A DNA stretch of 64,000 bases from Paenibacillus sp. HW567. GTDB taxonomy: Bacteria; Bacillota; Bacilli; Paenibacillales; Paenibacillaceae. This document shows, one piece after another, positions 1 through 7,211 of the stretch (positions are counted from its first letter, which is position 1; each line of letters opens with the position of its first letter). The notes under the pieces are model-generated. The model did not search any database. It saw only the letters and a list, made by a program, of their open reading frames with translations, and was not told where the DNA came from. Made by a program: the position numbers and the translations under genes. Where the stretch lies: assembly GCF_000374185.1 (NCBI RefSeq), contig NZ_KB910518.1:4200529-4264528 (forward strand), read 5' to 3'.

Positions 1-960
1 CACTGTAATTTTTCTCGGCGCGAACAGGCTGATGAGCAAGGCGCGGAATTCGGAATTTGCGGTCTGGGTCGTCAGCATGGAATGCTCTGTATCTGCAAAC
101 ACCTTGACCGACAGCAAGGATGAAGGGTTCACCTCTTTCCGGTACACCTGTTCCGTCTCCTTCCAATCCACATTGATATCCTTATCCCCCAGGAGGAGGA
201 GCACGGGAGAATTGAAGTTATGCAGATCGGCGGTTGCATCGGCCCTGAAGTTCTTGCTGACAAAGGTCCAGCGTTCGTTGGACATCACATCATCCTTATG
301 CGCTGCGGCTGCATATTCTTCATAGGATGCGCCCTTCTTCAAAAGCTCCTTCAATTGCCGTTCATACGCGATTTGCTTGGAAATTTCCGCCTCAGAGTGT
401 CCGTCCTTTGCCATTTGCCCGCGGGTGTTATATTCGCCCTGGGTCAGCCAGTTGATGGCAGGGGATACCAGAATGCTGAAGGCAAGCGGTTCTTTCCCCG
501 CAAGCTTCGGAATGACCCATCCCGCTTGACTTGCTCCCCATACACCGATACGCGTATCGTCAATCATCGGCTGCATTCTGGCCCAGGCCAGCGCCTGGCG
601 GGCTTCCTCTACACGGTCGTCAATGCTCTGATCGAGCCAGTTCCCTTCAGAGCCGTCAATGCCCCGCTTGTTCAGAGACAGGGAAGCATACCCTTGGAAA
701 GCAAGCTTCTCCCATAGCGGCTTATACCCTTCCTCATGCGAAGCATTGATTGGACCGTCGCCATGAATGAACAGCACCAATCCCAGCTTGCCGGACTCCT
801 TCTTGGGCAGGACAAGCGTACCTGTCAATTTACCCTGAGGGGAGGGGATCTCAATGGATTCCTCCACCATGTCAAAGCTGTTTTGCTTCAGTATGTAGAG
901 CACTGCCCCTATACATATCAACATCATACCGATGAGCGTTATGCCAATTTTTCTTTTCAT
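1..960 (-). CDS. Alpha/beta hydrolase, membrane-anchored or secreted (3' end outside window)
   Basis: Reading leftward from an ATG at 960 the frame stays open to base 1, so the C-terminus is missing. The first 20 residues form a hydrophobic signal or anchor segment after MKRK. The body shows the alpha/beta-hydrolase pattern: an oxyanion-type strand LVLFIHGDG (about residue 61), SLNKRGIDGS, and a nucleophile elbow GVWGASQAG (Ser about 143). DKDINVDW (about 276) and DTEHS (about 300) fit the acid and histidine positions. It resembles peptidase S9/dienelactone-hydrolase-type proteins; the substrate is unknown. The start has a good ribosome site (GGAGG, 8-9 nt). Only 32 bp separate it from the inverted-repeat element at 993-1240, so its promoter must lie in that element or further upstream. 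Confidence 0.85.
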   Translation of the reverse strand, partial: MKRKIGITLIGMMLICIGAVLYILKQNSFDMVEESIEIPSPQGKLTGTLVLPKKESGKLGLVLFIHGDGPINASHEEGYKPLWEKLAFQGYASLSLNKRGIDGSEGNWLDQSIDDRVEEARQALAWARMQPMIDDTRIGVWGASQAGWVIPKLAGKEPLAFSILVSPAINWLTQGEYNTRGQMAKDGHSEAEISKQIAYERQLKELLKKGASYEEYAAAAHKDDVMSNERWTFVSKNFRADATADLHNFNSPVLLLLGDKDINVDWKETEQVYRKEVNPSSLLSVKVFADTEHSMLTTQTANSEFRALLISLFAPRKITV

Positions 961-992
961 AGATGCTTCCTCCAAGAATAAAGTTCATGCTG

Positions 993-1240
993 TATAAGTT
1001 GAACCATGTATTTATATATTGGGGGCTGGTCATGACTGCGGGGAATGTTAGGACTTCCGGCCGCTGTTGTGCTTGGATTTCCTGATTGAAACCGCTGACG
1101 CGGTAGAAATCCAAACATAGCCTAATCATACGGCCAGCTTTCCTACGGAAAGCTCTCAGGCGGACGCTGACGCCCCATAAGTATCCAAACTTCCCCTCCG
1201 CATGCCTACCTTTTTTATGATTTTTCAAGTTCAACTTATA
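993..1240. repeat. MITE-like structured intergenic element, copy A
   Basis: The 248-bp block is bounded by perfect 12-bp terminal inverted repeats, TATAAGTTGAAC (993-1004) and GTTCAACTTATA (1229-1240). Its interior is strongly similar to 25199-25410. It contains nested hairpins: TTGGATTTC/GAAATCCAA enclosing ACCGC/GCGGT, then AGCTTTCC/GGAAAGCT. The hairpin arms are kept in the other copy while loops differ. No convincing ORF lies inside. It sits exactly between the stop codon of the GNAT gene (1242) and the 5' end of the hydrolase. A small non-autonomous element with TA-type ends is the simplest reading. Confidence 0.75.
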
Positions 1241-1241
1241 G

Positions 1242-1880
1242 CTAAAATTTCAAAATCATATAGTCCCACTTCCATTCATGAAAAAGAACGTAACTCAGCA
1301 GGCTGATCTCCTTCTCATGGGTGCGGAAGGATTGCTGCTCATACAGGCGTTTGGCGCCTTGATTGCTGCCGGAAACGTGCAGGCTCAGATAATTGAGCAA
1401 TGGCTGTCCCACAGCGTATTGGTGCGCCCATTGCAGCAGCAGCTTGCCTACCCCTTTCCCGCGATGCCAGGTATGAACGGAAAGATCGGCAATATAACAT
1501 TCTCCGGCCTGCGGCTTATGGTTCAGGAAATACAAAGCGGCTGCCAGCTTCAGCACCTTCCATTTTCCGAACTGATTCATTTCCTCTGTTAGCTGAAATT
1601 TGGTGAGAGAACGGGCCGCAGCATCACCCGCACCTGCTCCCGGCTGCCACTGGATGGACAAGGTTCCAATGACCGTTCCTTCCTGAAGCGCCACCATTCT
1701 TTGACTGGCGGTTTCTTCCGGGAAGACATCCAGCAGCCTTTCGAAAAATAGCGCCAGCTCGTTATGGGCAAGCCTCGACAAGCGGCCAAACTTGCTGCTG
1801 AACCCGTCCGCAATCAGGTAGCTGACCTCCCGGTTATATTTGGCCTCCATCGGTTCAATGGTGATAGGAGCGCTCGTCAC
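1242..1880 (-). CDS. GNAT family N-acetyltransferase
   Basis: 212 residues from a GTG start at 1880, preceded by GAGGGGAG at 6 nt. The acetyl-CoA-binding signature lies at about residues 133-150: LSVHTWHRGKGVGKLLLQWA matches the Q/R-x-x-G-x-G/A motif A. It is followed by the usual beta5 segment LSLHVSGSNQGAKRLYEQQSF. The N-terminal MEAKYNREVSYLIADGF is typical of the fold. The acceptor substrate cannot be read. The GTG overlaps the TGA of the upstream MerR gene (GTGA), so the two genes are translationally coupled and the MerR protein probably controls this acetyltransferase. Confidence 0.85.
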   Translation of the reverse strand: MTSAPITIEPMEAKYNREVSYLIADGFSSKFGRLSRLAHNELALFFERLLDVFPEETASQRMVALQEGTVIGTLSIQWQPGAGAGDAAARSLTKFQLTEEMNQFGKWKVLKLAAALYFLNHKPQAGECYIADLSVHTWHRGKGVGKLLLQWAHQYAVGQPLLNYLSLHVSGSNQGAKRLYEQQSFRTHEKEISLLSYVLFHEWKWDYMILKF

Positions 1881-2668
1881 GGTGCACTCCCCTCTTCGGC
1901 AGGTACGCCCGCTTCAAGCTGCAGCAGCAGCTCGTAATGAAGCTTATCCTGACTGAACAGGGAGAGATACGATTTCTCGATCAGAACAAGCGGCCCTGTC
2001 ACAGCATAGGATTGCGCTGCTGCATAGTCATAGAACCGCGCAATCTGCCGGTCAAGCTCAGCTTCATGCTCAATTGCGAATTGGGAGATGAGATACTCTC
2101 CCGCAGGCAAGACCCGGCTGCCCTGCTCCCGGACCTCCGTATACAGTGAAACGTTGCCCGCACCATCGTATACAAAGTGAATGTCCGTTTCGAACAGATT
2201 GGCAATCTGCCCGGCTTGTCCCGCCAGCTCTCTGGCATGCAGCGTAGATTGTGAGCTCATCTCGAACCAGAACATCAAGTTCACCGGTTCCCGCCACTTC
2301 ACCTGGTAAGCGGTGTTCTCTTGGCTGAAGTCCTTGTGTTCATGAAGGACCTTGCTGATAAACCGTTGAAGCGACTGCAGCCGGAGGATTTCCGCATTCG
2401 TTTCGGCCAAAGAGGTCTGAAGCACCTGCCGGACCTGCTCCGGCCCAAAGCTCGTCATGCATTCTTTGATCGACTGCACGGACAGGCCCAGCTTACGCAA
2501 TAACAGAATATGCGCCAGTTGATAGATTTGCTCGATGCCGTACATTCGATACTGATTATCGCCCGTATAGGAAGGCATCAGCACTTCTTTTTCCTCGAAA
2601 TAACGGATCTGATGCACAGACACATTCATTAGCTTGGCTAGCTCACTGATTGTGATCTCACTTTTCAT
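1877..2668 (-). CDS. MerR family transcriptional regulator
   Basis: An N-terminal winged helix-turn-helix (ITISELAKLMNVSVHQIRYF, residues 3-23) is followed by EEKEVLMPSYTGDNQYRMYG, the MerR wing and second helix. A dimerisation helix comes next, then a C-terminal effector-like region of about 140 residues of unknown ligand. The start is taken at ATG 2668 (AAGGAG, 8 nt) rather than the in-frame GTG three codons upstream. The gene is coupled to the GNAT gene by a 4-bp overlap. It lies behind a dyad promoter with a 19-bp spacer (2704-2734), so autoregulation is very likely. Confidence 0.88.
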   Translation of the reverse strand: MKSEITISELAKLMNVSVHQIRYFEEKEVLMPSYTGDNQYRMYGIEQIYQLAHILLLRKLGLSVQSIKECMTSFGPEQVRQVLQTSLAETNAEILRLQSLQRFISKVLHEHKDFSQENTAYQVKWREPVNLMFWFEMSSQSTLHARELAGQAGQIANLFETDIHFVYDGAGNVSLYTEVREQGSRVLPAGEYLISQFAIEHEAELDRQIARFYDYAAAQSYAVTGPLVLIEKSYLSLFSQDKLHYELLLQLEAGVPAEEGSAP

Positions 2669-2703
2669 TCTTCCCACTCCTTCGCTGCAACTGCCCTAAC
2701 TCC

Positions 2704-2734
2704 AAGATACACCTTAGGTCAGACCTAAGGTCAA
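2704..2734 (-). promoter_or_regulatory. MerR-type promoter and dyad operator of the merR-GNAT operon
   Basis: On the minus strand: -35 TTGACC (2729-2734), a 19-bp spacer, and -10 TATCTT (2704-2709). The spacer is filled by the dyad ACCTTAGG-N5-CCTAAGGT (2711-2731). Overlong 19-bp spacers with a central dyad are the hallmark of promoters activated by MerR proteins through DNA distortion. It lies 36 bp upstream of the MerR start. Confidence 0.8.
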
Positions 2735-2785
2735 GCAGGAAAATGCGGCATGACAAAAAAGCCCCAACAATGAATAATCGAGCTG

Positions 2786-2980
2786 GCGTTACGGACTGAG
2801 GTGCGCTTCATTCGGATGAGAGTCACGGCTTGGATAAGTTACGGACACCACGGACCTTATGATGAAATATTCCGCGCCTAAACATTCCTTGGAGTGACCA
2901 TAAGGTCCCCTCGGTCCGTTAAGTCGCAAAAAGTGGCGTTTGCTTGAAAATAACGGCTCTCCGGTCCGTATGGAGCCGAC
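2786..2980. repeat. Cluster of degenerate ACGGAC / GTCCGT repeats
   Basis: This gene-free stretch carries several copies, in both orientations, of a short word around TTACGGAC or GGTCCGTTA. Examples: TTACGGACT near 2788, TTACGGAC and ACGGACC near 2840-2857, GGTCCGTTAAG near 2913, and AACGGCTCTCCGGTCCGT near 2952. The same words recur at 16139-16330 in another intergenic region. This looks like a dispersed Paenibacillus-type intergenic repeat. Nothing coding is visible between 2740 and about 3040. Confidence 0.5.
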
Positions 2981-3049
2981 TTCGCTGCTGCGGTTTCTCT
3001 TCACCCACCCCTGTATGTATAATTTCGCCCACAGGCTCTGATGCTGATC

Positions 3050-3195
3050 TAGTGGACTCAAGCTTCTCCGGTCCCATGCTGGAATGCATCAGATAAATGG
3101 CAAAATCCTCACCGGGATTATTCACGATCATGGATTTTCAGCATCACCTTCAGCGGCTTGAGGTAACCGGCATTTAAGGTGACCAGGATATTCAT
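3050..3195 (-). pseudogene. Remnant of a glycosyltransferase family 8 gene (N-terminus only)
   Basis: An ATG at 3195 overlaps the stop of the Asp23 gene (ATGA). It begins a frame MNILVTLNAGYLKPLKVMLK that then shifts. One extra A in an AAAA run near 3141 must be removed to continue as SMIVNNPGEDFAIYLMHSS in the frame of an ATG at 3131. This is the classical start of bacterial GT8 transferases (ILVTLN...YLKPL, then IYLMHSS). After about 46 residues similarity fades into repeat-rich intergenic DNA. The gene appears frameshifted and truncated. The ATGA overlap suggests it was once cotranscribed with TetR and Asp23. The family call rests on remembered family sequence. Confidence 0.6.
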
Positions 3196-3533
3196 ACGAT
3201 GCATTTCTCTACTTTCACATTTACACTCCGGGCGGACAGTCCGGCGAGCTTCTCAACGTCTTCCCGGACATTCATCTGCAATTCCTTGCACACCTCATTC
3301 ATTCTTACGCCATACTGCACGACAATTCTCAGATTAATATCGAGTCCCGATTCTGTAGCGCTAAGCTCAATGCCGCTTTGAAGGGCTGTTCCGCTCAGCT
3401 TTCTGGTAATTTCTTCGACCATGCCTGTGGACATGGAAGCAATCCCGCCGGTGCCTGCTGCTGCCTTGCCGATGATGTTGGTTACCGCCTCTTTGGAAAT
3501 GGTGATGCTCCCCAGCATATTTTGAATCAACAT
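3192..3533 (-). CDS. Asp23/Gls24 family envelope stress response protein
   Basis: 113 residues from ATG 3533, chosen because AGGAGGGG lies 6-7 nt upstream; an earlier in-frame codon would overlap the TetR gene. The protein starts with a strand-rich segment (GSITISKEAVTNIIGKAA) and ends with LSARSVNVKVEKCIV. In between are the alternating segments (GLDINLRIVVQYG) typical of the Asp23 fold, a small protein associated with cell-envelope homeostasis in Firmicutes. It lies 16 bp downstream of a TetR gene and is probably cotranscribed with it. The stop overlaps the start of the GT8 remnant. Confidence 0.85.
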   Translation of the reverse strand: MLIQNMLGSITISKEAVTNIIGKAAAGTGGIASMSTGMVEEITRKLSGTALQSGIELSATESGLDINLRIVVQYGVRMNEVCKELQMNVREDVEKLAGLSARSVNVKVEKCIV

Positions 3534-3549
3534 GACAATCCCCTCCTGT

Positions 3550-4137
3550 TTATCGCTTGGCCTCTTGAACTGACTTCGTCTGAACACCCTTGTAAAAAGT
3601 GTCTACTACCAGCGCCGCCGCGGATTTCACTGCAATGTGCCCGCTTTTCACCTGCTGCCAGGTTAAAAATAGCAACGAGTACAGGACGTTCATGATCCAT
3701 TCTTTATCCATATCGGAGCGTAAAAAACCCTGCTGCTGCAACTGGTCAATCACATGCATGACCGGTTCTCTCAGCTTCTGGTCCGCGGCATCAATTTCCG
3801 GGTTATAGTTAACCGAGGCATCATGGGCGAGAAAATATATTTTATCCCCCAGTGGAATCAGCGCTTCTATCAGCTCCGGGATGTAAGCTTCACTGTTGGC
3901 TTCATTAAGTGCAACGCTTCGCATCGTCTCGCTTACCACCTCAATGGCCCGAAATCCCAGGTGAACCATCAGTTGCTCTCTGCTGTCCACGTAACGGTGC
4001 AATGTCGCAATCCCGATTCCTGCCGCCTCGGCAATTTCATTCATGGACGCACCCGGTTTCTCGATCAGTAAATTCGTCGCCGCATCCAGTATGGAATGAA
4101 GTCTTGTTTGTTTGACTGCCGTCATTTCTTTTTTCAT
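3550..4137 (-). CDS. TetR/AcrR family transcriptional regulator
   Basis: 195 residues starting at ATG 4137 with GAGGAG 6 nt upstream. The helix-turn-helix occupies residues 14-55 (SILDAATNLLIEKPGASMNEIAEAAG, then IGIATLHRYVDSREQLMVHL), clearly TetR_N. The C-terminal half is an all-helical ligand domain with an unknown inducer. Two short dyads sit 35-75 bp upstream (4173-4192 and 4195-4210) and are good candidates for its own operator. The downstream Asp23 gene is the likely co-regulated partner. Confidence 0.87.
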   Translation of the reverse strand: MKKEMTAVKQTRLHSILDAATNLLIEKPGASMNEIAEAAGIGIATLHRYVDSREQLMVHLGFRAIEVVSETMRSVALNEANSEAYIPELIEALIPLGDKIYFLAHDASVNYNPEIDAADQKLREPVMHVIDQLQQQGFLRSDMDKEWIMNVLYSLLFLTWQQVKSGHIAVKSAAALVVDTFYKGVQTKSVQEAKR

Positions 4138-4172
4138 CAGCGGCTCCTCTATGGATCATATTAAGTCAATTT

Positions 4173-4210
4173 ATGATTGATGAAACAATCATTTGATAGA
4201 ATATACTATC
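4173..4210. promoter_or_regulatory. Two adjacent dyads upstream of the TetR gene (putative operator)
   Basis: ATGATTG-N6-CAATCAT spans 4173-4192 and GATAG-N6-CTATC spans 4195-4210; both have perfect arms. They lie 36-73 bp upstream of the TetR start in an AT-rich stretch. Assignment as a TetR operator is inference from position and symmetry. Confidence 0.55.
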
Positions 4211-4303
4211 ATAATTATATAATAATTGTCCTTCCGGCAATAGTCAAATTTGCGGTCATATCCTCCACAGCTATCACATTATTCACAGTGTTCAACGGGC
4301 GGC

Positions 4304-4720
4304 TTAGAGCCAGTCCTCCGTCAAAAGCGTCTTTAGCAGCTCCACCTGCTCAGGTCCTAATCTGTTTGCGATCTGCTGCTCCATATCCAGCTTAATCTGC
4401 AGCATGCTCCGGCATGCCTCAGCCCCTTTTCCGGTCAGCGTTATGTTCTTATCCCGTGTATTCCCCTCTACCTGAACACTCTCGACATAGTCTTCGGCAA
4501 GCAGGCCGTTGATGCATTTCTGTGCGCCCTGGCGGGAAATGTTGATTAATCTGCTGATTTCCGAAATTGACAGCATGCTATGAAGCTCAAGCTTAGCCAG
4601 AATATGAGTCTCCGTCTGATTCAACGGATGGCTGTTCCGTCTGTTCACCTCTTCCCGCAAAGCCTTATGCTTCTCACTGACGAGATCAATTAAATTCAGG
4701 TCCAGTATGTAATTCTTCAT
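4304..4720 (-). CDS. MarR family transcriptional regulator
   Basis: 138 residues from ATG 4720 (GGAGG, 8 nt upstream); the TTG five codons earlier overlaps that ribosome site and is rejected. The winged helix is visible: LNQTETHILAKLELHSMLSI, then SEISRLINISRQGAQKCINGL (recognition helix), then VESVQVEGNTRDKNITLTGKG (wing). It is divergently transcribed from a small DUF2798 membrane protein. A 15-bp perfect dyad overlaps that gene's -35 box, so it probably represses its neighbour. Confidence 0.87.
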   Translation of the reverse strand: MKNYILDLNLIDLVSEKHKALREEVNRRNSHPLNQTETHILAKLELHSMLSISEISRLINISRQGAQKCINGLLAEDYVESVQVEGNTRDKNITLTGKGAEACRSMLQIKLDMEQQIANRLGPEQVELLKTLLTEDWL

Positions 4721-4777
4721 CACAAAAGCCTCCAATTATAAAGATCATTGTAGTTTATTTCTGCCAGAAAGACTTTT

Positions 4778-4816
4778 GTCAACTTGGTTGACGATAATTC
4801 GATTGTCTGTTAGTAT
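4778..4816 (+). promoter_or_regulatory. Promoter of the DUF2798 gene with overlapping MarR-type operator
   Basis: The dyad GTCAAC-TTG-GTTGAC spans 4778-4792. It overlaps the -35 box TTGACG (4788-4793), which is followed after 17 bp by the -10 box TAGTAT (4811-4816). A repressor bound here would block -35 recognition. The adjacent divergent MarR gene is the obvious candidate. Confidence 0.72.
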
Positions 4817-4859
4817 GATCATCGCAGTCACAAAATTAAATTTCAAGGGAGCTTGAGCA

Positions 4860-5330
4860 ATGGGCAAGAATAAAAAAGAAGCTTTTATCTTTACAGCCAT
4901 TATGTGCACGTTGATGGTGCTCGGCATGAGCATTTACAATGTGGTGCTATTCTCAGGCTGGTCAAGCAGAGTCATTATTGAGGTGGCGACCGGCTTTGTG
5001 CCGGCATTACTTGTCGGCCTGCTTCTGGATGTGGTCGTGGTCAGCAGATTAGCCAAAGGAATTGCTCTCAGACTTCTCAAGCCAACTGATCCGGTGGTCA
5101 AAAAAATACTAACGATCTCCTTCTTCATGGTATGCGGAATGGTGCTGTGCATGTCCCTATACGGGACACTAACACACTACGGATTTAGCGGCAACTTCCT
5201 CGCCCATTACTTTTCTACGGCGGGACTCAATTTCATCTGTGCATTGCCGCTGCAATTAATTGTAGTAGGTCCGCTCACCCGGTTCCTGTTCATGCGGATA
5301 TTCACGGTGCAGAATCCTACAACCGCTTGA
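4860..5330 (+). CDS. DUF2798 family small integral membrane protein
   Basis: 156 residues with four hydrophobic helices arranged as two similar halves: AFIFTAIMCTLMVLGMSIYN (about 9-28), VPALLVGLLLDVVVVSRLA (about 49-67), ISFFMVCGMVLCMSLYGTL (about 86-105), and FICALPLQLIVVGPLTRFLF (about 126-145). The duplicated M-C-x-x-M pattern and the LQL.VVGP ending match DUF2798. No biochemical role is known. It stands alone behind a MarR-type operator and has GGGAG 8 nt before the ATG. It may be involved in envelope or drug-stress responses, which is inference from the MarR neighbour only. Confidence 0.82.
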   Translation: MGKNKKEAFIFTAIMCTLMVLGMSIYNVVLFSGWSSRVIIEVATGFVPALLVGLLLDVVVVSRLAKGIALRLLKPTDPVVKKILTISFFMVCGMVLCMSLYGTLTHYGFSGNFLAHYFSTAGLNFICALPLQLIVVGPLTRFLFMRIFTVQNPTTA

Positions 5331-5383
5331 AGGAGCATTGAGAATTCCCTCTGCTGCTTCCCTGCTTAGTTCCTCGTTTATCC

Positions 5384-5423
5384 AAAAAAGACATGCACAC
5401 CGGATGCCTCCGGGTTGCATGTC
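5384..5423 (-). terminator. Rho-independent terminator of the ROK sugar operon
   Basis: Read on the minus strand, GACATGCA plus ACCCGG pair with CCGGTG plus TGCATGTC. The stem is followed directly by six T (5389 down to 5384). It lies 26 bp beyond the stop of the last gene (5449). Confidence 0.8.
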
Positions 5424-5448
5424 CATGTCATCTATTCGCCGCTCTCCC

Positions 5449-7182
5449 TTAGGAAAGGCGGATTCGCAGCGTATAATCCAGCGGTGTAATCAGGGTCACG
5501 ATGACCTTCAGACAGCCATCCGGGTAGGTCATTCCCCGGATATCCGCCAATTCATGCTCATGAGCCCCCTGCTCCAGCTCCATCCAATCTTCCCCGGCGG
5601 TATAACGGATCGTGCCGGATGCCCAGAACGAAGTGTCTCTCATCTCCGGCACAGGCACGATGCCGGTTCCCTCCAGGCTGCCTTCCTTGCCGAACAGCAG
5701 CACAATCTGCGTCAGCACATCCGACGGCGCTTGCTGGGCAAAGTGCACATCCCATCCCCCGCTGTGATCGGTCACTTGAACCGTGACCTTGCTGGGCTGG
5801 GAATGGGTGAGCGGCCGTTCCCCGTGAGGCAGCAGATACCAGGGACTGGCGGGGAAGCCGGACAGTGACGGCAGCTTGTCTCCCGGCACGGGTCCATAAT
5901 AGCCCTTCTCCGCGGTGGAGCTTAAGCGGAAGCCCGAAGCCGTTTCTTCCAGCGACTGCATGGTAATCAAGCCAGGCTCGAAGCTTGAAGCGAGCTGAAC
6001 TCCGAGCAGCCGGGCCTTGCCGTGCCGCAGTGAGAAATGCGAGGAAGCCTCGGTCATTACCGTTGCACTTGTGGCCCCGCTCCGAATGCGGGCAACCGGA
6101 GCGCCGAATTCGGTATGCTGCTTGCTGTGGCGGACGGGTCCGCCGTAGCCGGCTTTCCCGATTTTGCCCAGCAGCTCCTCCCGGTTGAAGGCTCCATTGA
6201 TTACCTTGCGGTAATGTACAGGCAGTTCCTCCGGCTGCACGGCGGCTGCCTGCATTTGCGGATACAGCAGAAATCCGAGCATGATATTGTTCGGCAGCGA
6301 ACCCGGATGGGTAACGGCGCTGCCGGCAAGCTCGGCAAGCGCCGCGAACTCGGGATCACGGTCATGCTCCGCCATCAGCTTGTAGCACAGATAATAATCC
6401 GCCAGCGAGAAGACGCTGCCGAAATCCTGGCGTCCCGAATAATCCGTGACCACTTCACCATCGGGGTGCACCAGATATTTCATCATTCGCAGATTCCGGC
6501 GTACCGGCTCCAGCAATTCGGGACGCTCCAAATCCTGCGCCGCGTAGTAGAGCATAATGTCACTGACTGTGTTGTAGATTCCGTTGCTCCGTTCGGTCCA
6601 CTCGCCATCCGGCGTAATGTCCATTCCCTCCTGAAGCCACTTCTCCGCCCGCTGCTTCAAGCCCTCCAGTGCGAAAATGCGGTACAAGGAGCCGAGAGCA
6701 GCGGTAAGCACCCAGCGGTGGTTCGGGGTATGAACGCCTCCGGTCAGCATCGCCGGAACCGTCCGCTGAAGAAATAACCGGATCTGCTCGGTGACAGCGG
6801 CCAGAGGCTCCCAAGTCTGCTGCTCCAATAGCGTAAGCACGTTGGCTAAGCCAACCACCACGAACGCCGTATCCGGCGGGGAATGATAGTTGGTCCAGCC
6901 CGGTGAGATCGTGCCGTCCTCATGCTGGAACCGCAGCATGAAATCCATCCCCTCCTGAAGCTTCTCCAGCAGAGCTTCATCGTGATGATACTGCGACACA
7001 GGATTAACCAGGGAAGCGGCCCATACGGCAATAAACTGGGCCGTACCGGTGTGACTCGGCCAGGCAACACCGGTATATGGATCACGCACACCGCCGAAAT
7101 AGCGGTTGCTCCGGTCCGTGATTTGACGCTGAAGCGATTCATCGGTCCACTTATCATTGATAGCGCTTATTCTCTTGAACAT
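5449..7182 (-). CDS. Putative alpha/alpha-toroid carbohydrate-active enzyme (lyase or hydrolase-like)
   Basis: 577 residues, no signal peptide. The N-terminal 340 residues are helical and rich in aromatic/His motifs of alpha/alpha-barrel sugar enzymes: YTGVAWPSHTGTAQF, GWTNYHSPPDTAF, GGVHTPNHRW, EWTERSNGIYNTVSD and DYSGRQDF. The C-terminal half is beta-rich (RIRSGATSATVM, HFSLRHGKARLLGV), as in heparinase II/III and related polysaccharide lyases. I do not recognise a specific family. It is the last gene of an operon with a ROK regulator, ROK kinase and xylose-isomerase-like protein, so it probably releases or modifies the imported sugar in the cytoplasm. The start has GGAGGG at 9-10 nt. Confidence 0.65.
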   Translation of the reverse strand: MFKRISAINDKWTDESLQRQITDRSNRYFGGVRDPYTGVAWPSHTGTAQFIAVWAASLVNPVSQYHHDEALLEKLQEGMDFMLRFQHEDGTISPGWTNYHSPPDTAFVVVGLANVLTLLEQQTWEPLAAVTEQIRLFLQRTVPAMLTGGVHTPNHRWVLTAALGSLYRIFALEGLKQRAEKWLQEGMDITPDGEWTERSNGIYNTVSDIMLYYAAQDLERPELLEPVRRNLRMMKYLVHPDGEVVTDYSGRQDFGSVFSLADYYLCYKLMAEHDRDPEFAALAELAGSAVTHPGSLPNNIMLGFLLYPQMQAAAVQPEELPVHYRKVINGAFNREELLGKIGKAGYGGPVRHSKQHTEFGAPVARIRSGATSATVMTEASSHFSLRHGKARLLGVQLASSFEPGLITMQSLEETASGFRLSSTAEKGYYGPVPGDKLPSLSGFPASPWYLLPHGERPLTHSQPSKVTVQVTDHSGGWDVHFAQQAPSDVLTQIVLLFGKEGSLEGTGIVPVPEMRDTSFWASGTIRYTAGEDWMELEQGAHEHELADIRGMTYPDGCLKVIVTLITPLDYTLRIRLS

Positions 7183-7211
7183 CTGCTACAGTTCCCTCCG
7201 TCTTCCCGCGC

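Noticed and set aside
872..1234. 120-residue open frame across element copy A
   Set aside because: It overlaps the hydrolase start and the inverted-repeat element, has no ribosome site, and its counterpart frame is not kept in copy B.
2789..3061. Small frames in the repeat region before MerR
   Set aside because: Their sequence is made of the ACGGAC repeats; no ribosome site or protein-like features.
6037..6777. Long plus-strand frame inside the toroid enzyme gene
   Set aside because: Antisense shadow of a well-supported minus-strand gene; no ribosome site or recognisable domain.
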